Shown one piece after another: positions 54,388 to 63,160 of a stretch of 64,000 nucleotides of DNA. Location: the NCBI GenBank assembly GCA_044227925.1, contig JBGAVW010000014.1, forward strand, positions 1 to 64,000, in the 5' to 3' direction. The DNA comes from JADJLQ01 sp044227925. GTDB taxonomy: Bacteria > Bacteroidota > Bacteroidia > Chitinophagales > Saprospiraceae. Within the stretch, counting starts at the first letter, position 1, and each line of letters opens with the position of its first letter. Position numbers and translations under genes: made by a program. The notes under the pieces were generated by a model. It searched no databases and was not told the origin of the DNA. It saw nothing but the letters and a program-made list of their open reading frames with translations.

Positions 54388-54448
54388 AAATAAATGCTAA
54401 AGTAAGCTTTAGTATACTGAAAACGACTATCCTATGGCTAATAAAAAC

Positions 54449-54456
54449 TACTTTTG
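54449..54456 (+). promoter_or_regulatory. -7-like box inside the 5' end of the beta-helix lipoprotein gene
   Basis: TACTTTTG matches TAnnTTTG. It lies between two candidate start codons (54434 and 54461), four bases before the second. Confidence 0.35.
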
Positions 54457-54460
54457 CATC

Positions 54461-55960
54461 ATGCATTTGCCCCCGGCACGTATAGGTAATTCCAGACTTC
54501 TCCTGTTTATTTTAATATCGTTAGGGATATATTCATTTGGTTGTTATAAGGAACAATATACTTCATCATCGGATGTAAAGTTGAGATTTTCCACAGATAC
54601 ACTCCGGTTCGATACTGTATTTACCACGATTGGATCGGCTACCCGATCATTTAAGATATTTAATGATGCTGCTCTGCCTATTAAAATTTCGAAAATTAAA
54701 ATTAAATCCTCATCCGGTTCTATATTCAGGTTGAATGTTGATGGATTTCCTGCCAAATCACTTGAATTAGAAGAAATTGAAATTGGGGCAAAAGACAGTA
54801 TTTATGCCTTTGTAGAAGTTACTGTAAATCCAAATCAACCCCTTTCTGTAAGTCCGTTTGTAGTAACGGACCAGGTCGATTTTGTAACAAATGGTAATAT
54901 GCAGAAAGTTACCCTGGAAGCCTGGGGGCAAAATGCCAATTATATTCCAAATAGATATGCCAATGGATCATTGGCTTTGTTATCCTGTCAGTTGCAGGAA
55001 GAGACCTGGTCTGATCCTAAACCATATGTCATCTACGGTGTATTATTCATAGATAGCTGTACTTTACGAATACCTCCTGGAGCAAGGATATATGTACATG
55101 GAGGTCTGGCCAGGTCAAATGGTTCGCGTTACAACGACGGAATCATATATGTATTACAAAATGGAAGATTATTGATAGAAGGCACAGCGGAGAGAAAAGT
55201 ATTGATAACAAGCGATAGATTAGAAACAGAATTGAAAGAGGAATGGGGTGCCTGGGCAGGCATAAGGATAGGTCCGGGTAGCCAGGCCAATAGAATCAGT
55301 TATGCTGAAATAAAATCAGCCATAGTCGGCGTGTACGCTGATAGTGCAAGCGACATTACTATCAAGAATAGTATTATATACAATACTGCAGGTGCGGGTA
55401 TTTTGGGTGTACATGCCAGAGTTCAGGTGGAAAATTGTCTTATCCACTCCAATGGTTCGCACAGTATTCAATTCGCCTACGGCGGAGGGTACAGAGTAGA
55501 CTATTGCACGCTGGCCAACTACGAAAATGAAGCTGAAGCATTGTCACTCAACAATTTCATAGTACGCGATGAAGAAAGGAAACTGAAATCGGTCTTCCCT
55601 ATTAATGCGACGGTTACCAATACCATCATCACAGGAAATGGAAAGGATGAAATTACCCTCCTGGATGCCAATCGAAGTGATTCCACCTACTTCAAAACAA
55701 GCTTTATCAATAGCTATATTAAAGCTGAAGACCTTTTAAAAGTCAAAGAATATCCTGATTTTTTTATTAAAAATTCCAGTAGTATCCGAGCTGCTGCAAA
55801 AGATACCATTTTCCTTAACGAGACCAAATTCGATTTCAGGCTGGATACCAATGCCATAATCAACAATAAAGCCAGGTATATAGATCGGGTGCAAATAGAT
55901 ATTTTAAATGTTAAAAGAGATTTAAAAAATCCGGATATTGGCTGCTATGAGTTAAAATAA
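54461..55960 (+). CDS. Lipoprotein with a right-handed parallel beta-helix domain
   Basis: A lipoprotein signal (RLLLFILISLGIYSFGCYKE) puts the mature protein in the periplasm or outer membrane. Residues of about 40-140 form an Ig-like/ASH-type beta domain (FDTVFTTIGSATRSFKIFN, then APNP-like repeats). Residues 190-400 have short hydrophobic strands (RLLIEGTAERKVLITS, ISYAEIKSAIVGVYA, IKNSIIYNTAGAGILGV) typical of pectate-lyase-like beta helices. No catalytic residues are identified. The open frame also allows an ATG at 54434, nine codons earlier. The divergent glycosyltransferase run suggests an envelope-glycan context. Confidence 0.75.
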   Translation: MHLPPARIGNSRLLLFILISLGIYSFGCYKEQYTSSSDVKLRFSTDTLRFDTVFTTIGSATRSFKIFNDAALPIKISKIKIKSSSGSIFRLNVDGFPAKSLELEEIEIGAKDSIYAFVEVTVNPNQPLSVSPFVVTDQVDFVTNGNMQKVTLEAWGQNANYIPNRYANGSLALLSCQLQEETWSDPKPYVIYGVLFIDSCTLRIPPGARIYVHGGLARSNGSRYNDGIIYVLQNGRLLIEGTAERKVLITSDRLETELKEEWGAWAGIRIGPGSQANRISYAEIKSAIVGVYADSASDITIKNSIIYNTAGAGILGVHARVQVENCLIHSNGSHSIQFAYGGGYRVDYCTLANYENEAEALSLNNFIVRDEERKLKSVFPINATVTNTIITGNGKDEITLLDANRSDSTYFKTSFINSYIKAEDLLKVKEYPDFFIKNSSSIRAAAKDTIFLNETKFDFRLDTNAIINNKARYIDRVQIDILNVKRDLKNPDIGCYELK

Positions 55961-56028
55961 AAGTCGGCTTTAACCCTTTCTTCTGATTGGTTAACATCAT
56001 ATTATAACAATCTATAATACAGTACTTC

Positions 56029-56036
56029 TATTTTTG
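56029..56036 (+). promoter_or_regulatory. -7 box for the NlpC/P60 gene
   Basis: TATTTTTG matches TAnnTTTG and ends seven bases before the ATG at 56044. Confidence 0.4.
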
Positions 56037-56043
56037 CTTTTGA

Positions 56044-56556
56044 ATGATCCTGGCTTTTGTACGCATTTCTACGTGTTTGATTCTATCACTTCTGTTGTTT
56101 GTGGCATGCAATCAAAGTCGCCATATCATCTCCGATAGAAACCTCAAAGATGACAAAGCGTATGCAGAGGCTCGAAATAAAAAAATAGATAAAATAAAAT
56201 CCCTTGCCGGTAAATTAATCGGCAGACCCTATCGGTCCGGTAGTTCAGGTCCGGTATCTTTTGATTGTTCCGGGTTTACTTCACATGTTTTTAATACCAT
56301 CAATATTACACTTCCTCGTAAGGCATCTGACCAGGCTCATCTCGGCCATGTGATAAAACTCGAAAGTATAGAGCCAGGAGATTTATTATTCTTTGGATCG
56401 AAACGTGTAGACCATGTGGCACTGGTGTCTAAAGTGCATCGAGGTAAGATTACCATCATTCACTCTGCCAGTAGTATAGGGGTTAGTCAATTAGAATTAC
56501 AAAAATCAGATTATTGGATGAAGAGATTAAAATTTGGAAGGCGGATAATTATTTAA
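56044..56556 (+). CDS. NlpC/P60 (C40) peptidoglycan peptidase, lipoprotein
   Basis: A lipobox FVACNQ (Cys22) anchors this 170-residue enzyme. The C40 triad is visible: Cys75 in SFDCSGFTSHVF, His124 in RVDHVALVSK and a third polar residue in IIHSASSIGV near 141. GRPYRSGSSGP precedes the active site and PGDLLFFG lies between. These enzymes cut D-gamma-glutamyl-meso-diaminopimelate or related cross-links in peptidoglycan. No SH3 binding domain is attached, so it is the minimal lipoprotein form, like E. coli Spr (MepS). Confidence 0.92.
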   Translation: MILAFVRISTCLILSLLLFVACNQSRHIISDRNLKDDKAYAEARNKKIDKIKSLAGKLIGRPYRSGSSGPVSFDCSGFTSHVFNTINITLPRKASDQAHLGHVIKLESIEPGDLLFFGSKRVDHVALVSKVHRGKITIIHSASSIGVSQLELQKSDYWMKRLKFGRRIII

Positions 56557-56632
56557 TCTTTGATAATAATGTATTCTTTCTTCATCACTCTTCTGTTATG
56601 TCTGCTTCGATATCAACCCCAGGATAAAATTT

Positions 56633-57340
56633 CTATAATTCATAGTTAGGTTTATACCTATCATCCCTGGCGCCGTAAAAAGTATTAATATGATATATCA
56701 CTGATTCAATGTCGTCGGTGATATGAAACAAGTCCATATCATTGGGATTGATATAATGATATTCCTGATCCATGGTTTTAATCAACCAATCTCGCAGACC
56801 GGACCAATAGTCCACACCAAACAAAATAATGGGTACCCGACTTATTTTTTTGGTCTGTACTAAAGTAAGCACTTCAAAAAATTCATCCATAGTTCCGAAT
56901 CCGCCGGGCATTACCACAAATCCCTGCGCGTACTTTACAAACATTACTTTTCGCACAAAGAAATACCGGTGCTTTAGAAGTTTATCGAAATCTATATATT
57001 TATTATAACTCTGTTCAAATGGAAGATCTATACTGAGACCTACGCTTACTCCTTTGGCATCAAATGCTCCTTTATTGCCTGCTTCCATTATTCCAGGGCC
57101 ACCTCCGGTGATCACCCCATATCCTTCATCTGTTAATCTTTTACCTATTTCCGAAGCTTTTTCATAATACAATTCTCCGGGTTTGGTACGTGCTGATCCA
57201 AATATGGATATACATGGACCTACTCTGTTCAACACTTCGAATCCGTCTACCATTTCGGCTATTACTTTGAAAAGCGTCCAGGAGTTTTCTCCTTTTAGCT
57301 CGGTCCATTTTTTCATCTCTCTCGGCACTCTGGTATGCAT
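56633..57340 (-). CDS. LOG-family Rossmann-fold protein (TIGR00730 type)
   Basis: This 235-residue protein has the family motifs CISIFGSARTKPG near residue 44, GGGPGIMEAGNKGA near 79-92 and the catalytic PGGFGTMDEFFE near 147-158. LOG proteins hydrolyse nucleoside 5'-monophosphates to base and ribose 5-phosphate; the name comes from plant cytokinin activation. In bacteria they may take part in nucleotide metabolism. The gene starts 19 bases after the stop of the sigma-54 regulator and is probably co-transcribed. Confidence 0.9.
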   Translation of the reverse strand: MHTRVPREMKKWTELKGENSWTLFKVIAEMVDGFEVLNRVGPCISIFGSARTKPGELYYEKASEIGKRLTDEGYGVITGGGPGIMEAGNKGAFDAKGVSVGLSIDLPFEQSYNKYIDFDKLLKHRYFFVRKVMFVKYAQGFVVMPGGFGTMDEFFEVLTLVQTKKISRVPIILFGVDYWSGLRDWLIKTMDQEYHYINPNDMDLFHITDDIESVIYHINTFYGARDDRYKPNYEL

Positions 57341-57359
57341 GTCTGATTGCGTTTACTGA

Positions 57360-58637
57360 TTAAACTAATTCCGCTTTATATTGTTCGTATTCTTTTTCGA
57401 TATACACTTTAAGATCCCGTACATCTTCAAACTTATCAAATATTTCTTTATACTTATTATGGTTTTGCGTGGCAGATGGGATCACATATGCTGTCACTTC
57501 TTTTTCCGTGATTTTGCCCGGGCTGAGAATAATCAAGCGCTCTACCACATTCCTTAGTTCACGAATATTTCCACTCCAACGCATTTTCTGCATGGTCTTC
57601 AATGCTTGTGAAGTAAAGGTCTTTGCCGGTACTCCGTAATCCTGGCAAATGATTTGATTAAAATAGTCCACCAATGCGGGTATATCCTCTTCACGCTGAT
57701 TGAGTGAGGGAACATCCACAATGATCACGGCCAATCTATGGTACAAATCTTCCCTGAAACGACCAGCGTCAATTTCTTTACGCAGGTCCTTATTGGTAGC
57801 TGCCACCACCCGCACATCCACTTTTATTTCTTTATCACCCCCTACCCTCGTGATTCGGTTCTCTTGCAAAGCACGCAATACTTTGGCTTGTGCAGAAAGG
57901 CTCATGTCACCTATCTCATCCAGAAACAAAGTACCTCCATGCGCTAATTCAAATTTTCCAAGCCTCTGCTTAATGGCTGAGGTAAATGATCCCTTTTCAT
58001 GACCAAATAATTCGCTTTCAATTAATTCTGATGGTATGGCCGCACAGTTTACTTCGATGATTGGTGCATCCTTGCGTACACTTTTTTCATGCAGCCAGCG
58101 TGCTACCAGCTCTTTTCCTGTGCCATTCTCACCGGTAATCAGAACTCTTGCTTCTGTGGGTCCGACACGCTCTATGGTGTCTTTCACTTTAGCTATGGCA
58201 GGTGACTCCCCGACCATTTGTTGTATACGGCTCCGTGTGATTTTATTTTGCAATACTTTTTTCTCCGTAATCAGGCATGACTTATCCATTGCATTTCGGA
58301 TGGTGATCAGCATTCTATTAAGATCCGGTGGTTTACTGATAAAATCAAATGCCCCTTTTTTTACAGCTTCGACTGCTGTGTCTATATTTGCATGACCGCT
58401 GATCATAATTACCGGAATATCCGAATTGAGCTGTTGTATGCGCTCCAGTGCTTCTAAGCCATCCAGGTTCGGCATTTTTATATCCAGCAATACTACATCA
58501 TAGTCGCTTTGTTTTATTTTACTGAGGCACTCCAGGCCATCACCTGCTTCGTCAACTGTAAATTTTTCAAACTCCAATATCTCTTTCAACGTACGCCTGA
58601 TACTTCGCTCATCATCAGCGATCAAAATTTTTGCCAT
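57360..58637 (-). CDS. NtrC-type sigma-54 response regulator lacking a DNA-binding domain
   Basis: The 425-residue protein has a receiver domain (residues 1-120; acidic pair Asp8/Asp9, phosphoacceptor Asp52 in LLDIKMP) and an AAA+ domain (about 140-375). The AAA+ domain has Walker A GENGTGKE at 169-176, a GSFTSA variant of the sigma-54-contacting GAFTGA loop at 216-221 and Walker B LFLDEIGD at 237-244. The usual Fis-type helix-turn-helix is missing: after the sensor II region only a charged helix of about 45 residues remains. It may activate sigma-54 transcription from solution. The ATG at 58637 is preferred to 58661 because homology starts MAKILIADDE. Confidence 0.9.
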   Translation of the reverse strand: MAKILIADDERSIRRTLKEILEFEKFTVDEAGDGLECLSKIKQSDYDVVLLDIKMPNLDGLEALERIQQLNSDIPVIMISGHANIDTAVEAVKKGAFDFISKPPDLNRMLITIRNAMDKSCLITEKKVLQNKITRSRIQQMVGESPAIAKVKDTIERVGPTEARVLITGENGTGKELVARWLHEKSVRKDAPIIEVNCAAIPSELIESELFGHEKGSFTSAIKQRLGKFELAHGGTLFLDEIGDMSLSAQAKVLRALQENRITRVGGDKEIKVDVRVVAATNKDLRKEIDAGRFREDLYHRLAVIIVDVPSLNQREEDIPALVDYFNQIICQDYGVPAKTFTSQALKTMQKMRWSGNIRELRNVVERLIILSPGKITEKEVTAYVIPSATQNHNKYKEIFDKFEDVRDLKVYIEKEYEQYKAELV

Positions 58638-58933
58638 ATAGATAAATAATTTATGGCACAATATACATTATAGTTATTTGTAATACATATACACCTGATA
58701 TATATTTGTTTAATATATTATATTAATTAAAATGTGTATTTATTTTTTCAAATTCTCCCAAAAGTCTTTTAATCCCGGGACTTATAAATAATCATAAAAT
58801 GAAAACTATAGCTTTTTCCAACCATTTCAATATCCATTACCTTGACATAAAATCCAATTTAATATCTTCACAATTAAGTCGATGCATATTACAAAAGTCT
58901 GCTGTGAAGATCTATGAAGGGAATATCAATAAT

Positions 58934-60130
58934 CTAATTTAAAAGTCCTCCACAATAATTAATTGACGCAAAACACATAAATGCTACCCCTGTCACCAAA
59001 GCATTCTCATCTATATCAAAGTCAGGTGTATGCACTCTTTTTTCTCCTTCATGACCCGGCTTGGCAGTACCCAACCTATAAAAACATGCAGGCATGACCT
59101 GTGAGTAGTAAGCAAAATCTTCTGCTGTAGTACGCATGGGCAGATCAATTACCTTATCTTTTCCTAAAAGTTCGATAGCCCAGTCTTTCATTTGGGCGGT
59201 GATTTTCTGATCATTGACCAGCACAGGATAGCCATCTTTTATATCTACCACTGCATTTCCGCCCATGGCATTGGCTACACCATGACAGATGTTTTTTATC
59301 AATTGTTTGGCTTCCTTACGCCATACTTCATCAAAAGTGCGAAAAGTGCCTTCAATATTAACTTCATTGGGAATGATATTCGTGGCTCCACCGACAGATT
59401 GTATTTTGCCTATAGTGAGGACTGATGGAGTGAGTGGATTGTTATTTCTGCTTACAACCTGCTGTAATGCCACTATAATATGAGATGCAATAAGTATTGT
59501 GTCACGGGTGGTATGGGGCATAGCACCGTGACCACCTTTGCCTTGTACAGTAATATACATTTCATCAGCTGATGCCATGAAAGGCCCCGGTTTGAACCCC
59601 AACTTACCTGCTTCCAACTCCGGGAATACATGTTGTCCTACTATTACTTCAGGTGCAGGATTTTGTAGTACCCCTTCTTTTATCAATACCGAGGCACCAC
59701 CGGGAAATTTTTCTTCAGCAGGTTGGAATATACATTTTACTTTTCCATTCCATCGATCTTTGGTTTCATGTAAAATCCTGGCTACGCTGATGAGTGAAGC
59801 AGTGTGCACATCGTGCCCGCAGGCGTGCATGATCCCATTTTGCACAGATCTGTAGGATCTATCAGTAGATTCTACGATGGGCAAGGCATCAATGTCTGCA
59901 CGCAGCGCAAGAGTCTTCCCATTATCGTTTTTACCTTCAATAAGAGCTATTACCCCCGTAGTTCCTATTCTTACTGTTTGTAAGCCATAGCTTTGCAGGG
60001 TCTGTTCTATAAATGCAGCGGTTTGATGCTCTTCGAATGAAAGTTCAGGGTGCTGGTGCAAATGCCTTCTAATCCGTATCGTTTCAGAAAGGTATTCATT
60101 CGCTTTGTCTAAAAACCAGTTTGATGTCAT
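58934..60130 (-). CDS. M20-family amidohydrolase/peptidase
   Basis: This 398-residue cytosolic enzyme matches the M20 IAA-amino-acid hydrolase/N-acyl-amino-acid amidohydrolase group. RRHLHQHPELSFEE is near residue 22, the metal Cys/His site NGIMHACGHDVHTAS near 97-111, and FQPAEEKFPGGA with the catalytic Glu near 138. GKGGHGAMPH marks the dimerisation domain and MRTTAEDFAYY the last metal ligand region. It removes acyl groups from amino acids or cell-wall intermediates. Substrate unresolved. Confidence 0.92.
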   Translation of the reverse strand: MTSNWFLDKANEYLSETIRIRRHLHQHPELSFEEHQTAAFIEQTLQSYGLQTVRIGTTGVIALIEGKNDNGKTLALRADIDALPIVESTDRSYRSVQNGIMHACGHDVHTASLISVARILHETKDRWNGKVKCIFQPAEEKFPGGASVLIKEGVLQNPAPEVIVGQHVFPELEAGKLGFKPGPFMASADEMYITVQGKGGHGAMPHTTRDTILIASHIIVALQQVVSRNNNPLTPSVLTIGKIQSVGGATNIIPNEVNIEGTFRTFDEVWRKEAKQLIKNICHGVANAMGGNAVVDIKDGYPVLVNDQKITAQMKDWAIELLGKDKVIDLPMRTTAEDFAYYSQVMPACFYRLGTAKPGHEGEKRVHTPDFDIDENALVTGVAFMCFASINYCGGLLN

Positions 60131-60319
60131 GCTGAAGGCAAAGTTAGTAAAAAGATGAAAGGGGGTTGGGGTAAGAAGAAGAATGGGCTAAAACTTATTT
60201 TGAGAAGCGCATGCAAAATAAAGATCATGACTTTTATTTATGCAAAATAGGAGTAAGTCTAACCCATGACACGGCCAGATTGCAGAATCCGAAGGATTCA
60301 TTAGATTCTAACCAGATCA

Positions 60320-60505
60320 CAAAAATATCATCCCGACCCCAACGGGGTCGTATGGGTTGTTATTTAATCTTCGATTCTTAAAATATCCAGAAATCAAAAA
60401 GTGTGAGGAACAAAATTCACATGCTTTGGCCTCCAAAGAAACATTTATTTTTAATGACTTAATGAATAAACTTACAACCCTGCCTGGGTCGGATCTATTC
60501 ATATA
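60320..60505. repeat. Intergenic element bounded by GC-rich hairpins
   Basis: The 482-base space between the M20 gene and the GT2 fusion gene holds no accepted gene. Within it, a perfect 7-bp hairpin (cgacccc-aac-ggggtcg, 60334-60350) and a smaller one (accc-tgcct-gggt, 60477-60489) bracket about 125 bases of AT-rich DNA. The left side translates on the plus strand as SSRPQRGRMGCYLIFDS, and the right end on the minus strand as MNRSDPGRVVS. I read these as translated ends of an intergenic repeat family rather than genes. Neither hairpin is followed by a T run, so they are not standard terminators. Confidence 0.5.
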
Positions 60506-60612
60506 TTTTATATTTTAATGTAGTAATTAAAAAAGATATTTGACACGACCTGTAAAAATCCTTTTTTATAGACTAATAAGGTCCACTAATGCTAAACCTA
60601 TTTTTGATAGTC

Positions 60613-62424
60613 TTAAAACAATTGGTTTAAAACCATCCTCATGTCTTTCAGTACAGAATAATCCCTGGCATATTCAAAATTAAAATTACCCGAAGAAACA
60701 GATGCTTTGAAATCATCTTTGAGTGTCCATACTCCAATTTTTCTAAAAGGAAGATTTTCCTGCATAGGCGACTCGTAACCAACCCAATATTTTTTACCGG
60801 TAAGTACATCTACATAATTTTCCCGCACTTGTCTATGCCACCAACCAAACGAAAATAAAAATAGGGATAGCATCACATTCGCCATCCACTTGAGTACTTT
60901 ATTCTGTGTAGAAGCTAAAGCAAGATTACCATCTGAAATGGTGGTTAGATTATTTATTGATTGCAAATACATTACATCCGTTTTATTGGGAATAGCCCCA
61001 TAGACTTGTAATAAATCAGCTGTGGAATACTGAGATGGATCTAATACTATGGTGGATATATTTTCTTCTTTGCATTTTACAGCTAACCTATTCAGTTCAG
61101 CCGGCGCATTTGAAAAATAAGAAAACTGGTTACTGTAATTCAACGAATGAAACAGGTCACGATATACTTTTTCTTGTGCATTAGTGCCAAAAAACAATGC
61201 CCGTCGGGCGGTGGGAGTGGTAGAGATCCACTTTCTATAAAGTGGCAATAATAAGGTAAGTAACAAAGCAGAAAATAAAATCACGGACCGCGATGAACGC
61301 AATTGCTCTGGTAACAAACTATATATAATCAATATGGCAAGAGTCCCTATATTGGTTGCTTTCAGGGTATTTTCTGCGTCCCGTAATTGCAGCGGATGAT
61401 AGGTATTGCAAAAAAACAAGCTTAGCATCCAAATCAAAATATATCCTGCTGCATTAGCATAAAATATCTGGTGATCGAAATAATGCCGGTCTGCAAACCA
61501 ATAATATCCCCAAAAATATTTTACTATGGCAATAGTGGATAAGATAAAAACAAAATCAATCAACGGGATGATATGTGAAATTAGCTTTCGATTGATAAAA
61601 GAAATCCCACCTGCGGCCGCTATGGCCAAATGAATAATCCATCTCGCTATCCTGTTTGAATAATTTTTATTGACAAAAATCGACATCGCCTGATAAAAAT
61701 TTTTGACATGCTGATAGGAATCGAATCTCGCGCTTCGACCTTTGAGATGTATGATCTGCTCATTACCCAGGTACACCAAATTTTTACCACTCTTCTTTAT
61801 TTTATTAGACAGGTCTATATCTTCGCCGTACATAAAATAGCTTTCATCAAACCCTCCAACTTCCTCATACAGTGATTTGGGCATCATCATAAAAGCACCT
61901 GTCAGCACTTCAACATTGCATAGTTGAGTTTTATCTTTTGATCCTAAATAATAATGATTAAAAAAATCACTTTTTGGAAAAAACCGGTAGATGCCTGTGA
62001 TTTTAAAAAAGGAAGATACTAAGTCTGGAAATCCACGTTTTGATTCCGGAAGATATTGCCCCCGTGCATCGTGCATCCTTACTCCTACTATTCCAGTTTC
62101 AGCCTGATTTTGAAGGTGGCGCAGTGCTCCAATAATAGCAGATTCGTTTACTACTGTATCCGGATTAAGTATTAATATGTAATTCCCTTTAGAGGCACGT
62201 ACGCCTATATTATTAGCCTTAGAAAAGCCCAGGTTTATTTCGTTTTCAATAATCCTTATATCAGGATATTTTTCACAAACTAAAGCTACCGATTCATCTG
62301 TACTGGCATTATCCACTACTATGATTTCTGTTGAAATAGACCGGGTAGCATGAAGTACGGATTGTATACACGCATCGAGCAAATATTTTACATTATAGCT
62401 AAGTATGACCACAGAAAGGTCCAT
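60613..62424 (-). CDS. GT2 glycosyltransferase fused to a membrane and sugar-transferase-like region
   Basis: This 603-residue fusion begins with a GT2 domain (residues 1-250; LDACIQSVLHAT, NPDTVVNESA as metal site, FMYGEDIDLSNKIKKSG) of the WbbL rhamnosyltransferase kind. About five to six membrane helices follow (250-390). Next is a Rossmann-like segment, RRALFFGTNAQEKVYRDLF (390-480), as found before the catalytic part of polyprenyl-phosphate sugar transferases. Then come one hydrophobic segment and NYVDVLTGKKYWVGYE, which resembles the end of such transferases. The catalytic transferase block itself is missing. Likely role: O-antigen or capsule-like glycan synthesis. recR lies 4 bases upstream. 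Confidence 0.8.
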   Translation of the reverse strand: MDLSVVILSYNVKYLLDACIQSVLHATRSISTEIIVVDNASTDESVALVCEKYPDIRIIENEINLGFSKANNIGVRASKGNYILILNPDTVVNESAIIGALRHLQNQAETGIVGVRMHDARGQYLPESKRGFPDLVSSFFKITGIYRFFPKSDFFNHYYLGSKDKTQLCNVEVLTGAFMMMPKSLYEEVGGFDESYFMYGEDIDLSNKIKKSGKNLVYLGNEQIIHLKGRSARFDSYQHVKNFYQAMSIFVNKNYSNRIARWIIHLAIAAAGGISFINRKLISHIIPLIDFVFILSTIAIVKYFWGYYWFADRHYFDHQIFYANAAGYILIWMLSLFFCNTYHPLQLRDAENTLKATNIGTLAILIIYSLLPEQLRSSRSVILFSALLLTLLLPLYRKWISTTPTARRALFFGTNAQEKVYRDLFHSLNYSNQFSYFSNAPAELNRLAVKCKEENISTIVLDPSQYSTADLLQVYGAIPNKTDVMYLQSINNLTTISDGNLALASTQNKVLKWMANVMLSLFLFSFGWWHRQVRENYVDVLTGKKYWVGYESPMQENLPFRKIGVWTLKDDFKASVSSGNFNFEYARDYSVLKDMRMVLNQLF

Positions 62425-62428
62425 CTGC

Positions 62429-63046
62429 TCAATTTACAGCCTTTATTTGATATGGGGTGCGAGCCAGGATAGATCTTCCCAAGGTCACTTCATCCGCATA
62501 TTCCAATTCACTTCCAAAGGATACGCCTCTTGCGATTACTGAGATCGGAATCGAAAGTGCCTGCATTTGTTTAGTGAGGTAATATATGGTGGTTTCACCT
62601 TCAATGGTTGGATTGATGGCAAATATTATTTCATGTACCGGATGTTTTGAAACCCTCTCCAGGAATGCACCGATATTTAGTTCTGCAGGACCTATGCCAT
62701 CAATAGGTGACAATACACCTCCCAATACATGATATACCCCCTTATACTGGCTGGTTTCTTCTATGGCCATGATATCACGTGTGCCCTCCACTACACAAAT
62801 GGTTTGCCTATCCCTCCTTGAATCACTGCATATGTCGCATATTTCTGTATCTGCATAATTATAACAAAGACTACAATATTTAATTTTTTCTCTTGCATTA
62901 GTAATCGCATTTGCAAGCCGTTTTGCATATTCTCCATCTTTTTTTAGCACATGAAGGGCCATACGTAAAGCTGATTTTTTGCCCACCCCGGGCAAGGTAT
63001 TGAAAGCCAACATAGCCTCTTCTAAAAGTTTGGAGGAAAACTGCAT
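62429..63046 (-). CDS. recR: Recombination protein RecR
   Basis: RecR works with RecO (and RecF) to load RecA at gaps. The 205-residue protein has an N-terminal helix-hairpin-helix (FNTLPGVGKKSALRMA), the zinc finger Cys58, Cys61, Cys70 and Cys73 (CSLCYNYADTEICDIC) and a Toprim domain with CVVEGTRDIMAIEET. YLTKQMQALSIPISVIARGVSFGSELEYAD closes the fold. The open frame reaches 63130, but a perfect -7 box (63059-63052) sits between that codon and the ATG at 63046. The shorter form is correct by family length. Confidence 0.96.
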   Translation of the reverse strand: MQFSSKLLEEAMLAFNTLPGVGKKSALRMALHVLKKDGEYAKRLANAITNAREKIKYCSLCYNYADTEICDICSDSRRDRQTICVVEGTRDIMAIEETSQYKGVYHVLGGVLSPIDGIGPAELNIGAFLERVSKHPVHEIIFAINPTIEGETTIYYLTKQMQALSIPISVIARGVSFGSELEYADEVTLGRSILARTPYQIKAVN

Positions 63047-63051
63047 AAAAG

Positions 63052-63059
63052 CAAAGATA
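63052..63059 (-). promoter_or_regulatory. -7 box for recR
   Basis: TATCTTTG on the minus strand is a perfect TAnnTTTG match. It ends five bases before the recR ATG. Confidence 0.5.
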
Positions 63060-63130
63060 GGGAAGAAGTAGGAAGTACCTAAGCAGAAGTTTAGGTGACT
63101 TTCAGACTTCATACTTACTGACTTATTCAT

Positions 63131-63138
63131 ATCTTTGC
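63131..63138 (+). promoter_or_regulatory. -7 box for the pyruvate dehydrogenase E2 gene
   Basis: TATCTTTG matches TAnnTTTG 22 bases upstream of the ATG at 63161. No TTG was found at the usual distance. Confidence 0.45.
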
Positions 63139-63160
63139 CTGAAATTTTAAATATTCTATA

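Noticed and set aside
58799..58942. 47-codon plus-strand reading frame in the gap between the regulator and M20 genes
   Set aside because: No homology, no promoter box seen, and it overlaps the 3' end of the M20 gene; kept only as a note.
60317..60502. 61-residue minus-strand reading frame
   Set aside because: It spans the hairpin-bounded intergenic element from end to end and has no domain; it looks like translated repeat DNA.
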